23,167 bases of DNA from JAIRNF01 sp031550925 (GCA_031550925.1 JAVBOE010000019.1:1-23167); one strand, 5' to 3'. Counted from the stretch's first letter, positions 1 through 9,030 are shown. Program-made: numbers and translations. Notes: generated by a model not told the origin, from the sequence alone.

Positions 1-314
1 CTGAATGGTTTACAGTATTTTTTCGTAATTTGCGCTAAAGCTGCTCATCTTATTTAATTGTTTGTCAGACAATCAAATACAATCATTTTATTGATAATGA
101 GCAACTTCTTTTTATTTATCTAAATGCACTACGGGTTAATAATATTTCCGCTCTATTCTTTTTGTTTTTTAATACTCTAAAAACAGCAAATCTGCAATTT
201 CTTAACGAAACATGCTTTTTTATAAACAAAACATCTTAATAGACATATGGATTTAGTTTATTTGGCATTATTTTTGCCTTTTGAGTAAGAAAGTAAACCT
301 AAAAACATGTAGCC
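1..314. other. AT-rich intergenic leader, no gene seen
   Basis: No convincing reading frame or tRNA fold is visible in these 314 bases. The stretch is strongly AT-rich. It contains a weak foldback (gctcat near 43 and atgagc near 98) and, at its right end, the likely promoter of the gene starting at 315. An upstream gene would lie outside the window. Confidence 0.6.
269..276 (+). promoter_or_regulatory. Bacteroidota -7 box (TATTTTTG)
   Basis: TATTTTTG matches the Bacteroidota sigma-A -7 consensus TAnnTTTG. It would start transcription near 281, leaving a leader of about 33 nt before the ATG at 315. No good TTTG -33 box is seen at the usual 19-21 nt spacing, so support rests on the -7 box and its position. 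Confidence 0.45.
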
Positions 315-1004
315 ATGAAAAAGATTATAATTATTCTGAGCCTACTACTTACAGCTGGAGTTATAAATTCTGCATCGGCACAGGTAAGCGTAAACATAAA
401 TATAAACGTAAACAGTCAGCCTGACTGGGGTCCCATTGGATACGATTATGTTGAGTTCTACTACTTCCCCGATATTAATATCTACTATGATATTATGAAC
501 TCGATGTTCTTCTATAAAGCAAGGAACACATGGGTGTCAAGCAGGTACCTTCCGAATACTTATCGTAGGTATGACTTATATGGTATGTACAAAGTTGTAA
601 TTAACAACCAGCCACAACCTTGGATGTATAATAAAACACACAAAAAATCGTACTCTATGTATAAGAAAGACAGAACACAAACAGCTATCCGCTACAGTAA
701 CGATAGTAGATACAATACGAGTAGAAGCAACAATGTACGCTGGACTCAACCTATAGCCCAACCTCAAACGAACAACGGAAATACTACGAATAACAGAAGG
801 CAAAGCACCACTACTCAAACCAATCAAGGTAGAACAAACAGTAGCACAACTACCAATAATAATAATAATAAGAATAATAAGCAACAGACTAATACTAGGA
901 GTAATCAAACCAATACAAACAGCAGAAATGCTACCACTAAACAGCAGAGTACCCAAGCTACTAATACAAACAGTCGCTCTACCAGCAGCACAAGAAATAG
1001 ATAA
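315..1004 (+). CDS. Secreted protein with Asn/Thr/Gln-rich tail, function unknown
   Basis: An exported protein of unknown function. Residues 1-22 form a signal peptide (Lys-Lys, hydrophobic core, cleavage after SASA before Q23). Residues 23-145 form a compact part with alternating VNININVN strands, a YDYVEFYYFPDINIYY segment and a KVVINNQPQPWM motif. This architecture resembles a widespread Bacteroidota family of secreted proteins with no assigned role. From about residue 148 to the end the protein is low complexity, dominated by Asn, Thr, Gln, Ser and Arg, and includes a run of Asn encoded by an AAT repeat at 855-869. The tail is probably disordered and basic, which would suit binding to cell-wall or surface polymers, but that is inference. 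The gene is monocistronic, with its own -7 box upstream and a strong terminator just after the stop. Confidence 0.85.
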   Translation: MKKIIIILSLLLTAGVINSASAQVSVNININVNSQPDWGPIGYDYVEFYYFPDINIYYDIMNSMFFYKARNTWVSSRYLPNTYRRYDLYGMYKVVINNQPQPWMYNKTHKKSYSMYKKDRTQTAIRYSNDSRYNTSRSNNVRWTQPIAQPQTNNGNTTNNRRQSTTTQTNQGRTNSSTTTNNNNNKNNKQQTNTRSNQTNTNSRNATTKQQSTQATNTNSRSTSSTRNR

Positions 1005-1009
1005 ATATG

Positions 1010-1059
1010 GTTCATACAAACAAAGGCGGGGAAATGTCCCCGCCTTTGTTTGTATGAAC
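1010..1059. terminator. Bidirectional terminator, perfect 22-bp stem
   Basis: Positions 1010-1031 and 1038-1059 are exact reverse complements (22 bp) around the 6-nt loop aaatgt. The GC-rich core is flanked by A/T-rich arms. It lies between the convergent 315-1004 gene and valS, so it can end transcripts from both sides. Confidence 0.88.
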
Positions 1060-1068
1060 GAAGTATAG

Positions 1069-3705
1069 CTATGCTTTCAATTCAGCAATACGATCTTCTA
1101 GCGTTTTAATCTTACTTTCGGCATCTGCCTGCTTTTGGCGTTCAACAGCTACAACCTGCTCCGGTGCGCCACTCACAAACTTTTCGTTGCTCAGCTTCTT
1201 TTGTACCGATGCTAAAAATCCTTGCAAGTACTTCAGCTCTTCCGCCAGCTTCTTCAGCTCTTCTTCCACGTTTAGCATATCTCCCAGCGGAATATGATAC
1301 TCTGTAGTACCAATAAGGAACGACAATGCGTTAGCAGGCTTTTCTTCGCTTGGCGTTACCTTACTTAGGTTAGCCAGCTTAGCAACCATGCTATCAATTT
1401 CAGCAGGGTGCTCGCCATTTATGAAAAGTTCCAACGCGTCTTTCTGTGGAATATTACGTTCTTTACGCACGTTACGTATGTTAGTTATCAAATCTTTCAT
1501 ACGTTCGCCATTTTTAAGAATATTTTCATCATACTCTTCGGCACGTGGCATACGCGATACCATTATGCTCTCACCTTCTCCACGTTCTGTGAGGTAATGC
1601 CATATTTCTTCGGTAATAAATGGCATAAAAGGATGTAGCAACCTTAACAGCTCATCAAATAAGATAAGCGTTGCAAGGTATGTTTTGCCGTCTATAGCTT
1701 CGCCGTATGGTGGCTTAACCAGCTCGAGATACCATGACGAAAACTCATCCCAAAACAGCTTATACACGCGCATCAATGCTTCCGATAAACGATACTTCTC
1801 AAAGTCATCATTCAGCTCTTCTATCTCTTTATTCAGCTTAGCGTTAAACCATTCAATTGCATGCTCCGCATATAAAGGTTGGGCTTTTTCTTTATCAACC
1901 GTCCACGATTTAATAAGGCGGAAAGCATTCCATATTTTATTGTTGAAGTTACGTCCTTGCTCGCAAAGCGATTCGTCAAATAGGATATCGTTTCCAGCCG
2001 GAGAAGAAAGTAGCATGCCCATACGTACACCATCGGCACTATACTGCTCCATCAGCTTAATCGGATCGGGCGAGTTGCCCAACGATTTCGACATCTTGCG
2101 TCCTTGCTTATCACGTACGATACCCGTTAGGTAAACGTTGCGGAACGGGTATCCTCCGGCCCACTCATATCCGGCAATAATCATACGTGCCACCCAGAAG
2201 AAAAGAATTTCGGGTGCAGTAACCAAGTCGGTGGTTGGGTAGTAGTAAGAAAAATCCTCATTCGGATCTGCCTCTTCTGTTCCCGGAAGTTCAGGATCAA
2301 ACACCGATATAGGCCATAACCACGATGAAAACCATGTATCCAAACAATCCTCATCTTGACGTAAATCGCCTAGCTCTATATTTGGTAGCCCTGATTTTTC
2401 GCGAGCTAAATGTAAAGCTTCATGTTCGTTTTCTGCTACAACAAAACCACCATCGGGCATGTACCATGCGGGAATGCGGTGCCCCCACCAAAGCTGGCGA
2501 GAGATACACCAGTCCTTAATGTTCTCCATCCAATGGCGGTAGGTATTCTTAAACTTGGGAGGGAAAAGCAACACATCTTCTTCCATAACCGCTTCCAGCG
2601 CAGGTTCCGATAGTTCTTTCATCTTAACAAACCACTGCATAGAAAGCTTAGGCTCTATAGGAACATCGGTACGCTCAGAGAAGCCTACCTTATTTACGTA
2701 ATCCTCAACCTTTTCAAGCAATCCTACTTTCTCCAAATCATGCTCAATTTGCTTACGTACAGCAAAACGATCCATACCAACATACAGCTGCGCATCTTCG
2801 TTCAACGTACCGTCGTCGTTAAAGATATCTATAGACGGTAGGTTGTACTTATCGCCCAAAACGTAGTCGTTAACATCGTGTGCAGGAGTTATTTTAAGTA
2901 CACCCGTACCAAACTCAACATCCACATAATCATCCATTACAACAGGAACAGGACGGTTAATCAGCGGAACTAACACACGCTTCCCCTTTAGATATTGGTA
3001 GCGAGGGTCGTTAGGGTTAACACACACTGCTGTATCTCCCAAAATCGTTTCAGGACGAGTTGTAGCAATAGTTACATAGCTGTCTTCGCCCTCTATCATA
3101 TAGCGAAGGTAGTATAGCTTACTTTGTACTTCTTTGTATATAACTTCTTCGTCGGAGATAGCGGTCTTAGCCTTAGGATCCCAGTTAACCATGCGTACTC
3201 CGCGGTATATTAAATCCTTATTATAAAGATCGATAAACACGCGGATAACGCTTTCAGAATACTTCGGATCCATGGTAAATGTTACTCTATCCCAATCGCA
3301 CGAAGCACCTAATTTTTCAAGCTGCTTAAGGATTATACCACCATGCTCTTCCTTCCACTCCCAGGCATATTCAAGAAACTTTTCGCGAGAAATAGATCTC
3401 TTTTCAATCCCGCGCGCTCTTAAACGCTCTACAACCTTTGCTTCAGTGGCAATAGAAGCATGGTCGATACCAGGCAACCAGCAAGCATTATAACCCCGCA
3501 TACGCGCACGGCGTACCAATACATCCTGTATGGTATTGTTAAGCATGTGCCCCATATGTAGTACGCCCGTGACGTTAGGCGGAGGCATAACTATACAGTA
3601 AGACGGTCGATTGTCAGGTTCTGAATGAAAAAAGCGGTTCTTTAGCCAATACTGATACCACTTATCTTCAACCTCTGCCGGGTTGTATTTTGCAGGTATG
3701 TCCAT
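1069..3705 (-). CDS. valS: Valine--tRNA ligase
   Basis: Class I aminoacyl-tRNA synthetase that charges tRNA-Val in the cytoplasm and edits mischarged threonine. The 878 residues match the usual length. The HIGH-type motif is HMGH at residues 50-53 within PPPNVTGVLHMGHM, and KMSKS is at 536-540. The CP1 editing domain carries the typical ATTRPETILGDTAVCVNP segment near residue 214. The anticodon-binding helical domain follows KMSKS, and the last ~65 residues form the Lys/Glu-rich coiled-coil arm typical of ValRS. The ATG at 3705 opens MDIPAKYNP, the expected N-terminus. A -7 box lies upstream on the minus strand, and the gene ends against a bidirectional terminator. Nothing is truncated or missing. 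Confidence 0.99.
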   Translation of the reverse strand: MDIPAKYNPAEVEDKWYQYWLKNRFFHSEPDNRPSYCIVMPPPNVTGVLHMGHMLNNTIQDVLVRRARMRGYNACWLPGIDHASIATEAKVVERLRARGIEKRSISREKFLEYAWEWKEEHGGIILKQLEKLGASCDWDRVTFTMDPKYSESVIRVFIDLYNKDLIYRGVRMVNWDPKAKTAISDEEVIYKEVQSKLYYLRYMIEGEDSYVTIATTRPETILGDTAVCVNPNDPRYQYLKGKRVLVPLINRPVPVVMDDYVDVEFGTGVLKITPAHDVNDYVLGDKYNLPSIDIFNDDGTLNEDAQLYVGMDRFAVRKQIEHDLEKVGLLEKVEDYVNKVGFSERTDVPIEPKLSMQWFVKMKELSEPALEAVMEEDVLLFPPKFKNTYRHWMENIKDWCISRQLWWGHRIPAWYMPDGGFVVAENEHEALHLAREKSGLPNIELGDLRQDEDCLDTWFSSWLWPISVFDPELPGTEEADPNEDFSYYYPTTDLVTAPEILFFWVARMIIAGYEWAGGYPFRNVYLTGIVRDKQGRKMSKSLGNSPDPIKLMEQYSADGVRMGMLLSSPAGNDILFDESLCEQGRNFNNKIWNAFRLIKSWTVDKEKAQPLYAEHAIEWFNAKLNKEIEELNDDFEKYRLSEALMRVYKLFWDEFSSWYLELVKPPYGEAIDGKTYLATLILFDELLRLLHPFMPFITEEIWHYLTERGEGESIMVSRMPRAEEYDENILKNGERMKDLITNIRNVRKERNIPQKDALELFINGEHPAEIDSMVAKLANLSKVTPSEEKPANALSFLIGTTEYHIPLGDMLNVEEELKKLAEELKYLQGFLASVQKKLSNEKFVSGAPEQVVAVERQKQADAESKIKTLEDRIAELKA

Positions 3706-3747
3706 TTAGTAAAATGATTATTTATTGCTTGTTTATTAGGAAAGCCA

Positions 3748-3755
3748 CAAAGTTA
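3748..3755 (-). promoter_or_regulatory. -7 box of valS (TAACTTTG on minus)
   Basis: On the minus strand this reads TAACTTTG, matching TAnnTTTG. Predicted start of transcription is near 3743, giving a leader of about 38 nt before the valS ATG. No clear -33 TTTG is seen. Confidence 0.45.
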
Positions 3756-3852
3756 ATGATTTTATCGTTTGTAGTATTATATAGCTTTAATGGTGATAAT
3801 GAGTAGTTTATCGACAAAACAAGTAAAGCATTACCAATAACTATTAATTAGC

Positions 3853-3860
3853 TACATTTG
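3853..3860 (+). promoter_or_regulatory. -7 box (TACATTTG)
   Basis: TACATTTG fits the Bacteroidota -7 consensus exactly. Transcription would begin near 3865, about 20 nt before the ATG at 3886. The -33 region is weak. With the valS box at 3748-3755 it makes the 180-bp gap a divergent promoter region. Confidence 0.6.
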
Positions 3861-3885
3861 CACTATCAACTAAAACTAAATAATT

Positions 3886-5109
3886 ATGAAATTATCTTTG
3901 CTGTCCATTTTGTTTTTATCTTTAGCAATGTTCATCTCATGTAGTAGTGATGAGGAGAAATTAAGCTCCGAAAATGAACTTAAAACTTTTGTGGTTGAAA
4001 ATGTTGATACAAAAATTGAAAACAACCAAATTATTTTGACTTTTCCGACTCATGTGAACAAGTTTGTTATTAAGCCTGTTATAACAATATCGGATAAAGC
4101 ACAGGTATATCCTTCATCGGAATCCGAAATTGACCTTAGCCTTGTTAAACAATATACAGTTACTGCTGAAGATGGTACCCTAAGAACATATTCTATAGTA
4201 ATTTACCAACATGATGGGATTAAATCAGTAGGTATTAAATATAAGGATAAATACTTTACTCAGACTAGCAATGGTATTATTAATGTTGCTGAAAAAACAA
4301 TAACAATTGATGTTCCCTATACTTATCTTATAAACAGCTCCTTTTTTATTTCATCTATAGGAGATTCATATTCAACATCAGTTCCAAAGAATGATGAAGC
4401 TATTGATGGCGAAAATCAAACGATATTATATGATAAGGTTGTGTTTATGGATAAAAACTTTAACAAAACAGATGAGTATAAATTAATTGTAAGAAATACC
4501 GATGCTGAATTAACCAACATCAGCCTTCCAGTTGTCCATTTTGGTATTAATCCGTCTATAGGTGGTTGGGTACTCCAAAAGTATGCTGAAGGCATAGATG
4601 AATGGGACTATGTATATTTTATACTTGACGGACAAGATGTGTCGAATATTGTCCCTACCCTCACATACTCTAAAAACGCGACAATAAAGCCAAGGGCTGG
4701 CGAAAGCATAAATTTCAACAATATTGTTGATTTCGAAATAACTTCCGAGTCGGGGATTACAAAAACCCGAAAGGTAAAAGTGGTTAAAAAGAAAATCATA
4801 ATCGTAAATGATCATGATAGGAGATCAATACACCATATAGATGGAAATAGTAACCTTTTCGTTGTGTACAATGCTATTAGTCTTATTAAAAATGCGTGGC
4901 TATTGGGAGAGGATAGCGATACGCTTGATTGTACCGTTAGCTCATCGTCTCCTTATAATAGTAGTTTAGAGGCAACTCAAGGAGGATACTATACTCAGAT
5001 ATGGGCACCTATGGATATGCCGAAAAATAAAAAATATCAATTAAGAGTTGAACTTGAAAATGGAGATATAGTAGATACTGATACTTATTGGCGTAAGAGT
5101 GATCTTTAA
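3886..5109 (+). CDS. Lipoprotein with beta-sandwich (DUF5018/cadherin-like) repeats
   Basis: A predicted lipoprotein: residues 1-18 are a type II signal peptide with lipobox FIS-C and C19 as the lipidated residue, followed by SSDEE. The mature part appears to be a string of beta-sandwich modules. Module 1 (about residues 30-107) ends in YTVTAEDGTLRTYSIVIY, the signature end of cadherin-like beta-sandwich/DUF5018 domains. Module 2 ends near DEYKLIVR, and module 3 near ITKTRKVKVVKK. A fourth C-terminal part (about 310-407) is different and may be a ligand or partner domain. Such proteins are common in Bacteroidota, often near glycan-uptake genes, but no SusC/SusD pair is present here, so no substrate can be inferred. 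It is probably transcribed alone from the TACATTTG promoter. Confidence 0.85.
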   Translation: MKLSLLSILFLSLAMFISCSSDEEKLSSENELKTFVVENVDTKIENNQIILTFPTHVNKFVIKPVITISDKAQVYPSSESEIDLSLVKQYTVTAEDGTLRTYSIVIYQHDGIKSVGIKYKDKYFTQTSNGIINVAEKTITIDVPYTYLINSSFFISSIGDSYSTSVPKNDEAIDGENQTILYDKVVFMDKNFNKTDEYKLIVRNTDAELTNISLPVVHFGINPSIGGWVLQKYAEGIDEWDYVYFILDGQDVSNIVPTLTYSKNATIKPRAGESINFNNIVDFEITSESGITKTRKVKVVKKKIIIVNDHDRRSIHHIDGNSNLFVVYNAISLIKNAWLLGEDSDTLDCTVSSSSPYNSSLEATQGGYYTQIWAPMDMPKNKKYQLRVELENGDIVDTDTYWRKSDL

Positions 5110-5185
5110 TAAGCAGTAAAACCTGAAAAATATCAGCGATATTTGCAGCATCAATAAAACTTTAGCAAAACAAAAATAGTAAGAC

Positions 5186-5193
5186 TATATTTG
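5186..5193 (+). promoter_or_regulatory. -7 box very close to a start codon (TATATTTG)
   Basis: TATATTTG is a perfect -7 box, but it ends only 7 nt before the ATG at 5201. Transcription starting 4-6 nt downstream would give a leader of only a few bases. A less perfect alternative (GATATTTG, 5138-5145) lies upstream and would give a leader of about 50 nt. Confidence 0.55.
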
Positions 5194-5200
5194 AACACTA

Positions 5201-6133
5201 ATGAAAAAAATCATTCCCATTCTGGCCACTTTGTTGTTATCCGCTTCTTCAATCATGGCGCAAACAGCAGAGGCCAACGCGACAAAAATTATTGATGTAA
5301 CCAACCATGTTGTTGATATATACAACAGCTACCTGAATAACCTAAAGAAGGTAAGACAAGGGCTTGAAACCGCAGATAACAACTATGAGGTTCTTTCTGA
5401 AAACATTGAAAGATCAGCACAATCATGGGATTGCGTGAACATTATAATACGCAGCGATTACAGAGAAAAGTTTGAGAGGGCTGTAGCGGCGGCTCCTGCC
5501 TTCCCTGAGAAAGCAAATATACAATCGGGCGTTAAGTATGTTCAGGATAACACCGAGCGTTTAAGCAAAAGCTGTTCTGAGTTCAAGGACTACTTTGTTA
5601 AAAAGGAATACAAACAGGATACCGATTGGAAGAAGTTTGAAGAGCTGTACAAAAACATGGGAACTGCTTATGTTGACGTTTCGGGCATGTGGTCTAAAAC
5701 CATTAAGCTGGCAGCAGAAGCAGGCGACAGATCGGAGCTGGTATTGCTAAAGAAAAGTCCTATTGCAGAGTTTATCATTCCAATGAAAACCGACCTTTCG
5801 TTGGCATCAAAGATTCTTGGTAAGTTCAGCGAAGATGAGGTTGATAACGCCGCCGTTAAAAAAGACATAGAAACGTTGAGGCAGAACGTTGCAAAGAATA
5901 AAGTGCTAACCGGAAAGAATGTTGCCAACCTTGAAAAATACAGCAGCAAGCCTAACTACGATGGCTACTACCAAATGATGGATGAATTTGTAGAGTTGGC
6001 AACAAAGTTGGAAGGCTTAATGAATCCTACAAACACAATGGACGAAGAAAAGCGCAACCAACAAATAGAAAATACCTACTCTATGATAAGCTATAAGTAC
6101 AACTCTCTGGTTGAGAACTATAATATAATGTAG
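5201..6133 (+). CDS. Exported all-helical protein, DUF3829-like
   Basis: Residues 1-20 form a signal peptide (MKKIIPILATLLLSASSIMA, cleavage before Q21). No lipobox cysteine is present, so a soluble periplasmic protein is likely. The mature 290 residues look almost entirely alpha-helical, with heptad-like spacing and many Lys/Glu. Segments such as IIDVTNHVVDIYNSYLNNLKK near the N-terminus and SMISYKYNSLVENYN near the C-terminus resemble DUF3829 proteins, whose function is unknown. The assignment comes from pattern only. The start is fixed by the signal peptide. The gene is followed by a convergent gene and a weak hairpin. Confidence 0.85.
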   Translation: MKKIIPILATLLLSASSIMAQTAEANATKIIDVTNHVVDIYNSYLNNLKKVRQGLETADNNYEVLSENIERSAQSWDCVNIIIRSDYREKFERAVAAAPAFPEKANIQSGVKYVQDNTERLSKSCSEFKDYFVKKEYKQDTDWKKFEELYKNMGTAYVDVSGMWSKTIKLAAEAGDRSELVLLKKSPIAEFIIPMKTDLSLASKILGKFSEDEVDNAAVKKDIETLRQNVAKNKVLTGKNVANLEKYSSKPNYDGYYQMMDEFVELATKLEGLMNPTNTMDEEKRNQQIENTYSMISYKYNSLVENYNIM

Positions 6134-6205
6134 GGCTGGTAGGTAATACGAAAAGAGTAACTATTATTCAACACTCTGCTACTTCTCCGTTATCTGCAAG
6201 TTGCC

Positions 6206-6231
6206 CCAAAATCCCCTAAATGGTATTTTGG
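6206..6231. terminator. Weak hairpin between convergent genes
   Basis: CCAAAAT (6206-6212) pairs with ATTTTGG (6225-6231) across a 12-nt loop. It lies between the convergent genes ending at 6133 and 6240. The stem is short and AT-rich, so it is only a possible terminator. Confidence 0.35.
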
Positions 6232-6239
6232 TGAAACTT

Positions 6240-8261
6240 CTACTTATTGTCTGTAATTGAACGCAATACTACATACCTTGATGCAATGTACCATAAATGA
6301 TTTTTATACTGCAGATCTAACAAGTCAGCATTTGCCTCATCCACAGCAACCAGCGAGCCGTTTTGCCATTCATAGAATCGACCATTTCCGATGACTCCGT
6401 GTCTGTTAAACGTTCCGATTTGTACATCAACAGCAATATTGTTCGATGCTTCGCTTGAGAGCATATCTTCTCCCAGCCTGTAATACTCGGTATTTGATAA
6501 GGCAAGGTTGATTAAGGTTGGGAAGATATCTTTATGCGATCCCCAGTATGTTGTGTCGATAGTTTTGTTCTCTAAATATTTTGGCGGAACATATAAAATA
6601 AACGGCACACCGTGGTTTTCGAGTAAATTTTCTCCATCAACACGTACCATTCCTTTAATAGAATGGTCACCCGTTATTGCTATAATTGTATTAGCACCAA
6701 GCTCGCTATTGCGAACTTTATTTATAAAATCGCCCAACCAGTCGCAAGCATAGCGGTACGTCCGAAAGCATGCTATAGCCATGTCTTCGCTTTGCAATAA
6801 ACGATCTTTTACGCTATCATCTATACTTAAATCTATAGCATAGCGGCTAGGAACAACATACGGAGTATGGTTTGTAATACTCATTCCATATATAAGCTGA
6901 GGACTTTTAGCACCTTTCAGCTTTTGCCATATATACTTAAATAAGAACTCATCATCTACTCCCCACTCTCTGTCTTCAATCGCTTCCGATAAGTCTGCCT
7001 TAATTGTCTCCATGCCTTCAAACTTATCAAATCCTTGAGCATACGTATATATATCAATATTACGCCAAGCGGCTTTTCCGCCTGTAGTAAATGTTGTCTC
7101 GTACCCCGCCGATTTAAAAGGTAAAACGAAAGACGAATACAGCTGTTTGTTTGCATGCGTGGAGCCCGAAACAGGCACAATAGCCGTTGCTGTAAGTATG
7201 CCTTCCAGCGAGGCTATGGTGCCTTCGTATGATGGCATAAAATTTTTGTACGTAATACAATACGGGAGCTCATCGGCAAGCTTACCAAGAATATTAAACT
7301 TTTCGGAGTGCAGGTTCATCATGTTTAAGCCCATTCCCTCCATTTGAAAAACAATGATATGTGGCGGATTTTTTGCTAAAAGCGAATCCTGCTCGGTTTG
7401 CTGCTGAAAATAAAACAACGGATCATCCACTATCGAATCTACAGGAAGTCCGGTAAAAGCACTTGCCAATTCTTCTCCCGAAGCATATCCCGCTTGCGTT
7501 AGCATGCTATTTATATCCGTGCTAAAGCTATTCTTGTTTCCTTTATACTCGGAGTACGCTGTTTTTAACGAAAATATTCCGTTTGTTGTAAGCGCGTTTA
7601 CAAAAGAGCTTTTAGAAAAATTCGCATCCGGTTGGCGTAACGGAAACGGACCTATGCTTCCGCGCATTGCCAGTATGTATAACGGAATTAAAAGAATAAG
7701 CAGAAGCTTTGCTGTTCGCTTTTTCGATATATTTACAATCCATGCCGACTTATAAATACGCTTAATCACATAGCACTCTAAGATCGAAAGAATAATAAAA
7801 AACAGTGCGATTCTAATTACAGGAAAGTCTGTCCACATTGATGTTAAGACAGCTCCTTGATCATCATCAATCATGCCAAAAGCAAGGATGTTAAAGTGGG
7901 TTCCGAAAAAGCTATAGTAGTAAAAATCTACAATCAATACAGCCGAATAAAATATAAGCGCTATGCACGACCATACTCTTGCTATTTTTTCAAATGCTCT
8001 CTGTTTAGTAACAGCTGCAAGAATTGAAAATATGATGTTAGGAATCAAAAAATAGCAAGCCAATAGCAGATCAAATCGCGCTCCTTGTACAAAAGCAAAA
8101 AAGGTATCTCCAACAAACGGTTTTAGCTCCGGAAAATTTGCGTAGGTAAATAAAAATACCACCCGAAAAACAAGCGATACCAGCAATATACATCCAACAA
8201 CTGCAAGCAGCTTATAAATGTTAGATGAAAAAACAGAAGAACATGATAGCTTTTTATACAT
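6240..8261 (-). CDS. LtaS-type sulfatase-fold phosphoglycerol transferase
   Basis: Inner-membrane enzyme of the LTA synthase/alkaline-phosphatase superfamily. About five hydrophobic segments occupy residues 15-215, followed by an extracytoplasmic sulfatase-fold domain (about 295-640). The metal and catalytic positions are visible: Glu308 in FQMEGMG, Thr348 in EGTIASLEG (the nucleophile position of LtaS), and Asp532-His533 in TGDHS. SITNHTPYVVP is also typical. In Gram-positives the family polymerises glycerol-phosphate from phosphatidylglycerol. Relatives in Gram-negative bacteria add phosphoglycerol or phosphoethanolamine to glycans or lipids, so the acceptor here is unknown. The gene has a leader with a degenerate octamer repeat just upstream. 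Length (673 aa) is normal for the family. Confidence 0.93.
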   Translation of the reverse strand: MYKKLSCSSVFSSNIYKLLAVVGCILLVSLVFRVVFLFTYANFPELKPFVGDTFFAFVQGARFDLLLACYFLIPNIIFSILAAVTKQRAFEKIARVWSCIALIFYSAVLIVDFYYYSFFGTHFNILAFGMIDDDQGAVLTSMWTDFPVIRIALFFIILSILECYVIKRIYKSAWIVNISKKRTAKLLLILLIPLYILAMRGSIGPFPLRQPDANFSKSSFVNALTTNGIFSLKTAYSEYKGNKNSFSTDINSMLTQAGYASGEELASAFTGLPVDSIVDDPLFYFQQQTEQDSLLAKNPPHIIVFQMEGMGLNMMNLHSEKFNILGKLADELPYCITYKNFMPSYEGTIASLEGILTATAIVPVSGSTHANKQLYSSFVLPFKSAGYETTFTTGGKAAWRNIDIYTYAQGFDKFEGMETIKADLSEAIEDREWGVDDEFLFKYIWQKLKGAKSPQLIYGMSITNHTPYVVPSRYAIDLSIDDSVKDRLLQSEDMAIACFRTYRYACDWLGDFINKVRNSELGANTIIAITGDHSIKGMVRVDGENLLENHGVPFILYVPPKYLENKTIDTTYWGSHKDIFPTLINLALSNTEYYRLGEDMLSSEASNNIAVDVQIGTFNRHGVIGNGRFYEWQNGSLVAVDEANADLLDLQYKNHLWYIASRYVVLRSITDNK

Positions 8262-8270
8262 AATTATATA

Positions 8271-8310
8271 GACTACAAGATTTAAGGATTTTGAGACTTA
8301 AAGACTTTTA
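8271..8310. repeat. Five tandem degenerate octamers (consensus GAYTTAAA-like)
   Basis: The 40 bases divide without gaps into GACTACAA, GATTTAAG, GATTTTGA, GACTTAAA and GACTTTTA. Every unit starts GAY and continues T/A-rich. The array begins 9 nt upstream of the start codon of the LtaS-like gene, so it lies in the leader or promoter of that gene. Confidence 0.7.
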
Positions 8311-8418
8311 TTGAAATCAAACCATTTCCTCACTTATAAATGTAATTATTTATTGGCTTTAGATAAAGTTTTAAATGGTAGCAAAAACATCCACCCGTTG
8401 AAATACACAAACGAACTA

Positions 8419-9009
8419 TCAGCCTATACTATCTATCTTAATATCATACTTATTCAACAATCCGGCAACGCCAAGCAGCGAGAATTTTGCTTTCTTAATC
8501 TTATTCAACTCGGGATCAATAGAGTAGCTGTATGCTGTTCTAAAATCTGCTTTTTCTAAATTTGTAAGATTAAATGTAGCCTTTGCCAGATCGCAGTTAT
8601 CAAAGACCGATTCTGATAAATCGGCACTGCTAAAATCAGCCTCTTGCAGCTGCGAATTCTTGAAAACGGTTTTCTTGAGCTTAAGCTTAAAAAACGAGCA
8701 ATGATTTAGCACACAGCCATCAAAGCTGAACGAAAGACCGAATTTGTTGCAGCCGTCAAAATGTAACCCAAGCATCTTACAGTCTTTAAACGTTACATCA
8801 TTTAGTACCGTTTCCGTTAGCTTAACCAGGCTTAGATTACAACTGATAAATTGACAACCGGTAAAGCTTATGAGCGAAAAATTATTCTCCGAAAAATTGC
8901 AGCTCTTAAACGTACAATTTTCGTAATCTCCCCGCTCCAGCTGGTTCTCTCTGAAATCTAGCTTTTCAAAGGTTATGTCTTCTATATATGATTGTTCCAC
9001 TATTGTCAA
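8419..9009 (-). CDS. Pentapeptide-repeat protein
   Basis: A cytoplasmic protein of 196 residues, most of which (about 12-152) is built of pentapeptide repeats with a central Leu/Phe and frequent Cys, Asn, Ser or Asp, for example FKSCN-FSENN and ADFSSADLSESVFDNCDL. This predicts a right-handed quadrilateral beta-helix. The C-terminal cap contains ADFRTAYSYSIDPELNKIKK and ends in a short helical segment with LLNKYDIKI. That general layout is shared with Qnr/MfpA-type gyrase-protecting proteins, but many pentapeptide proteins have no link to gyrase and resistance should not be assumed. It starts 21 bp after the stop of the 9031-10026 gene on the same strand, so the two are probably one transcript. 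Confidence 0.92.
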   Translation of the reverse strand: MTIVEQSYIEDITFEKLDFRENQLERGDYENCTFKSCNFSENNFSLISFTGCQFISCNLSLVKLTETVLNDVTFKDCKMLGLHFDGCNKFGLSFSFDGCVLNHCSFFKLKLKKTVFKNSQLQEADFSSADLSESVFDNCDLAKATFNLTNLEKADFRTAYSYSIDPELNKIKKAKFSLLGVAGLLNKYDIKIDSIG

Positions 9010-9030
9010 TCTTCTGATTAGAATTTGTTG

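Noticed and set aside
576..1019. A 147-codon minus-strand open frame opposite the Asn/Thr-rich gene
   Set aside because: It is the mirror of a low-complexity coding tail, with Ile/Ser/Val-rich translation and no promoter. The plus-strand gene has a signal peptide and a family pattern.
8311..8559. An 82-codon plus-strand open frame over the end of the pentapeptide-repeat gene
   Set aside because: It overlaps a well-supported gene in antisense, has no promoter box and no recognisable product.
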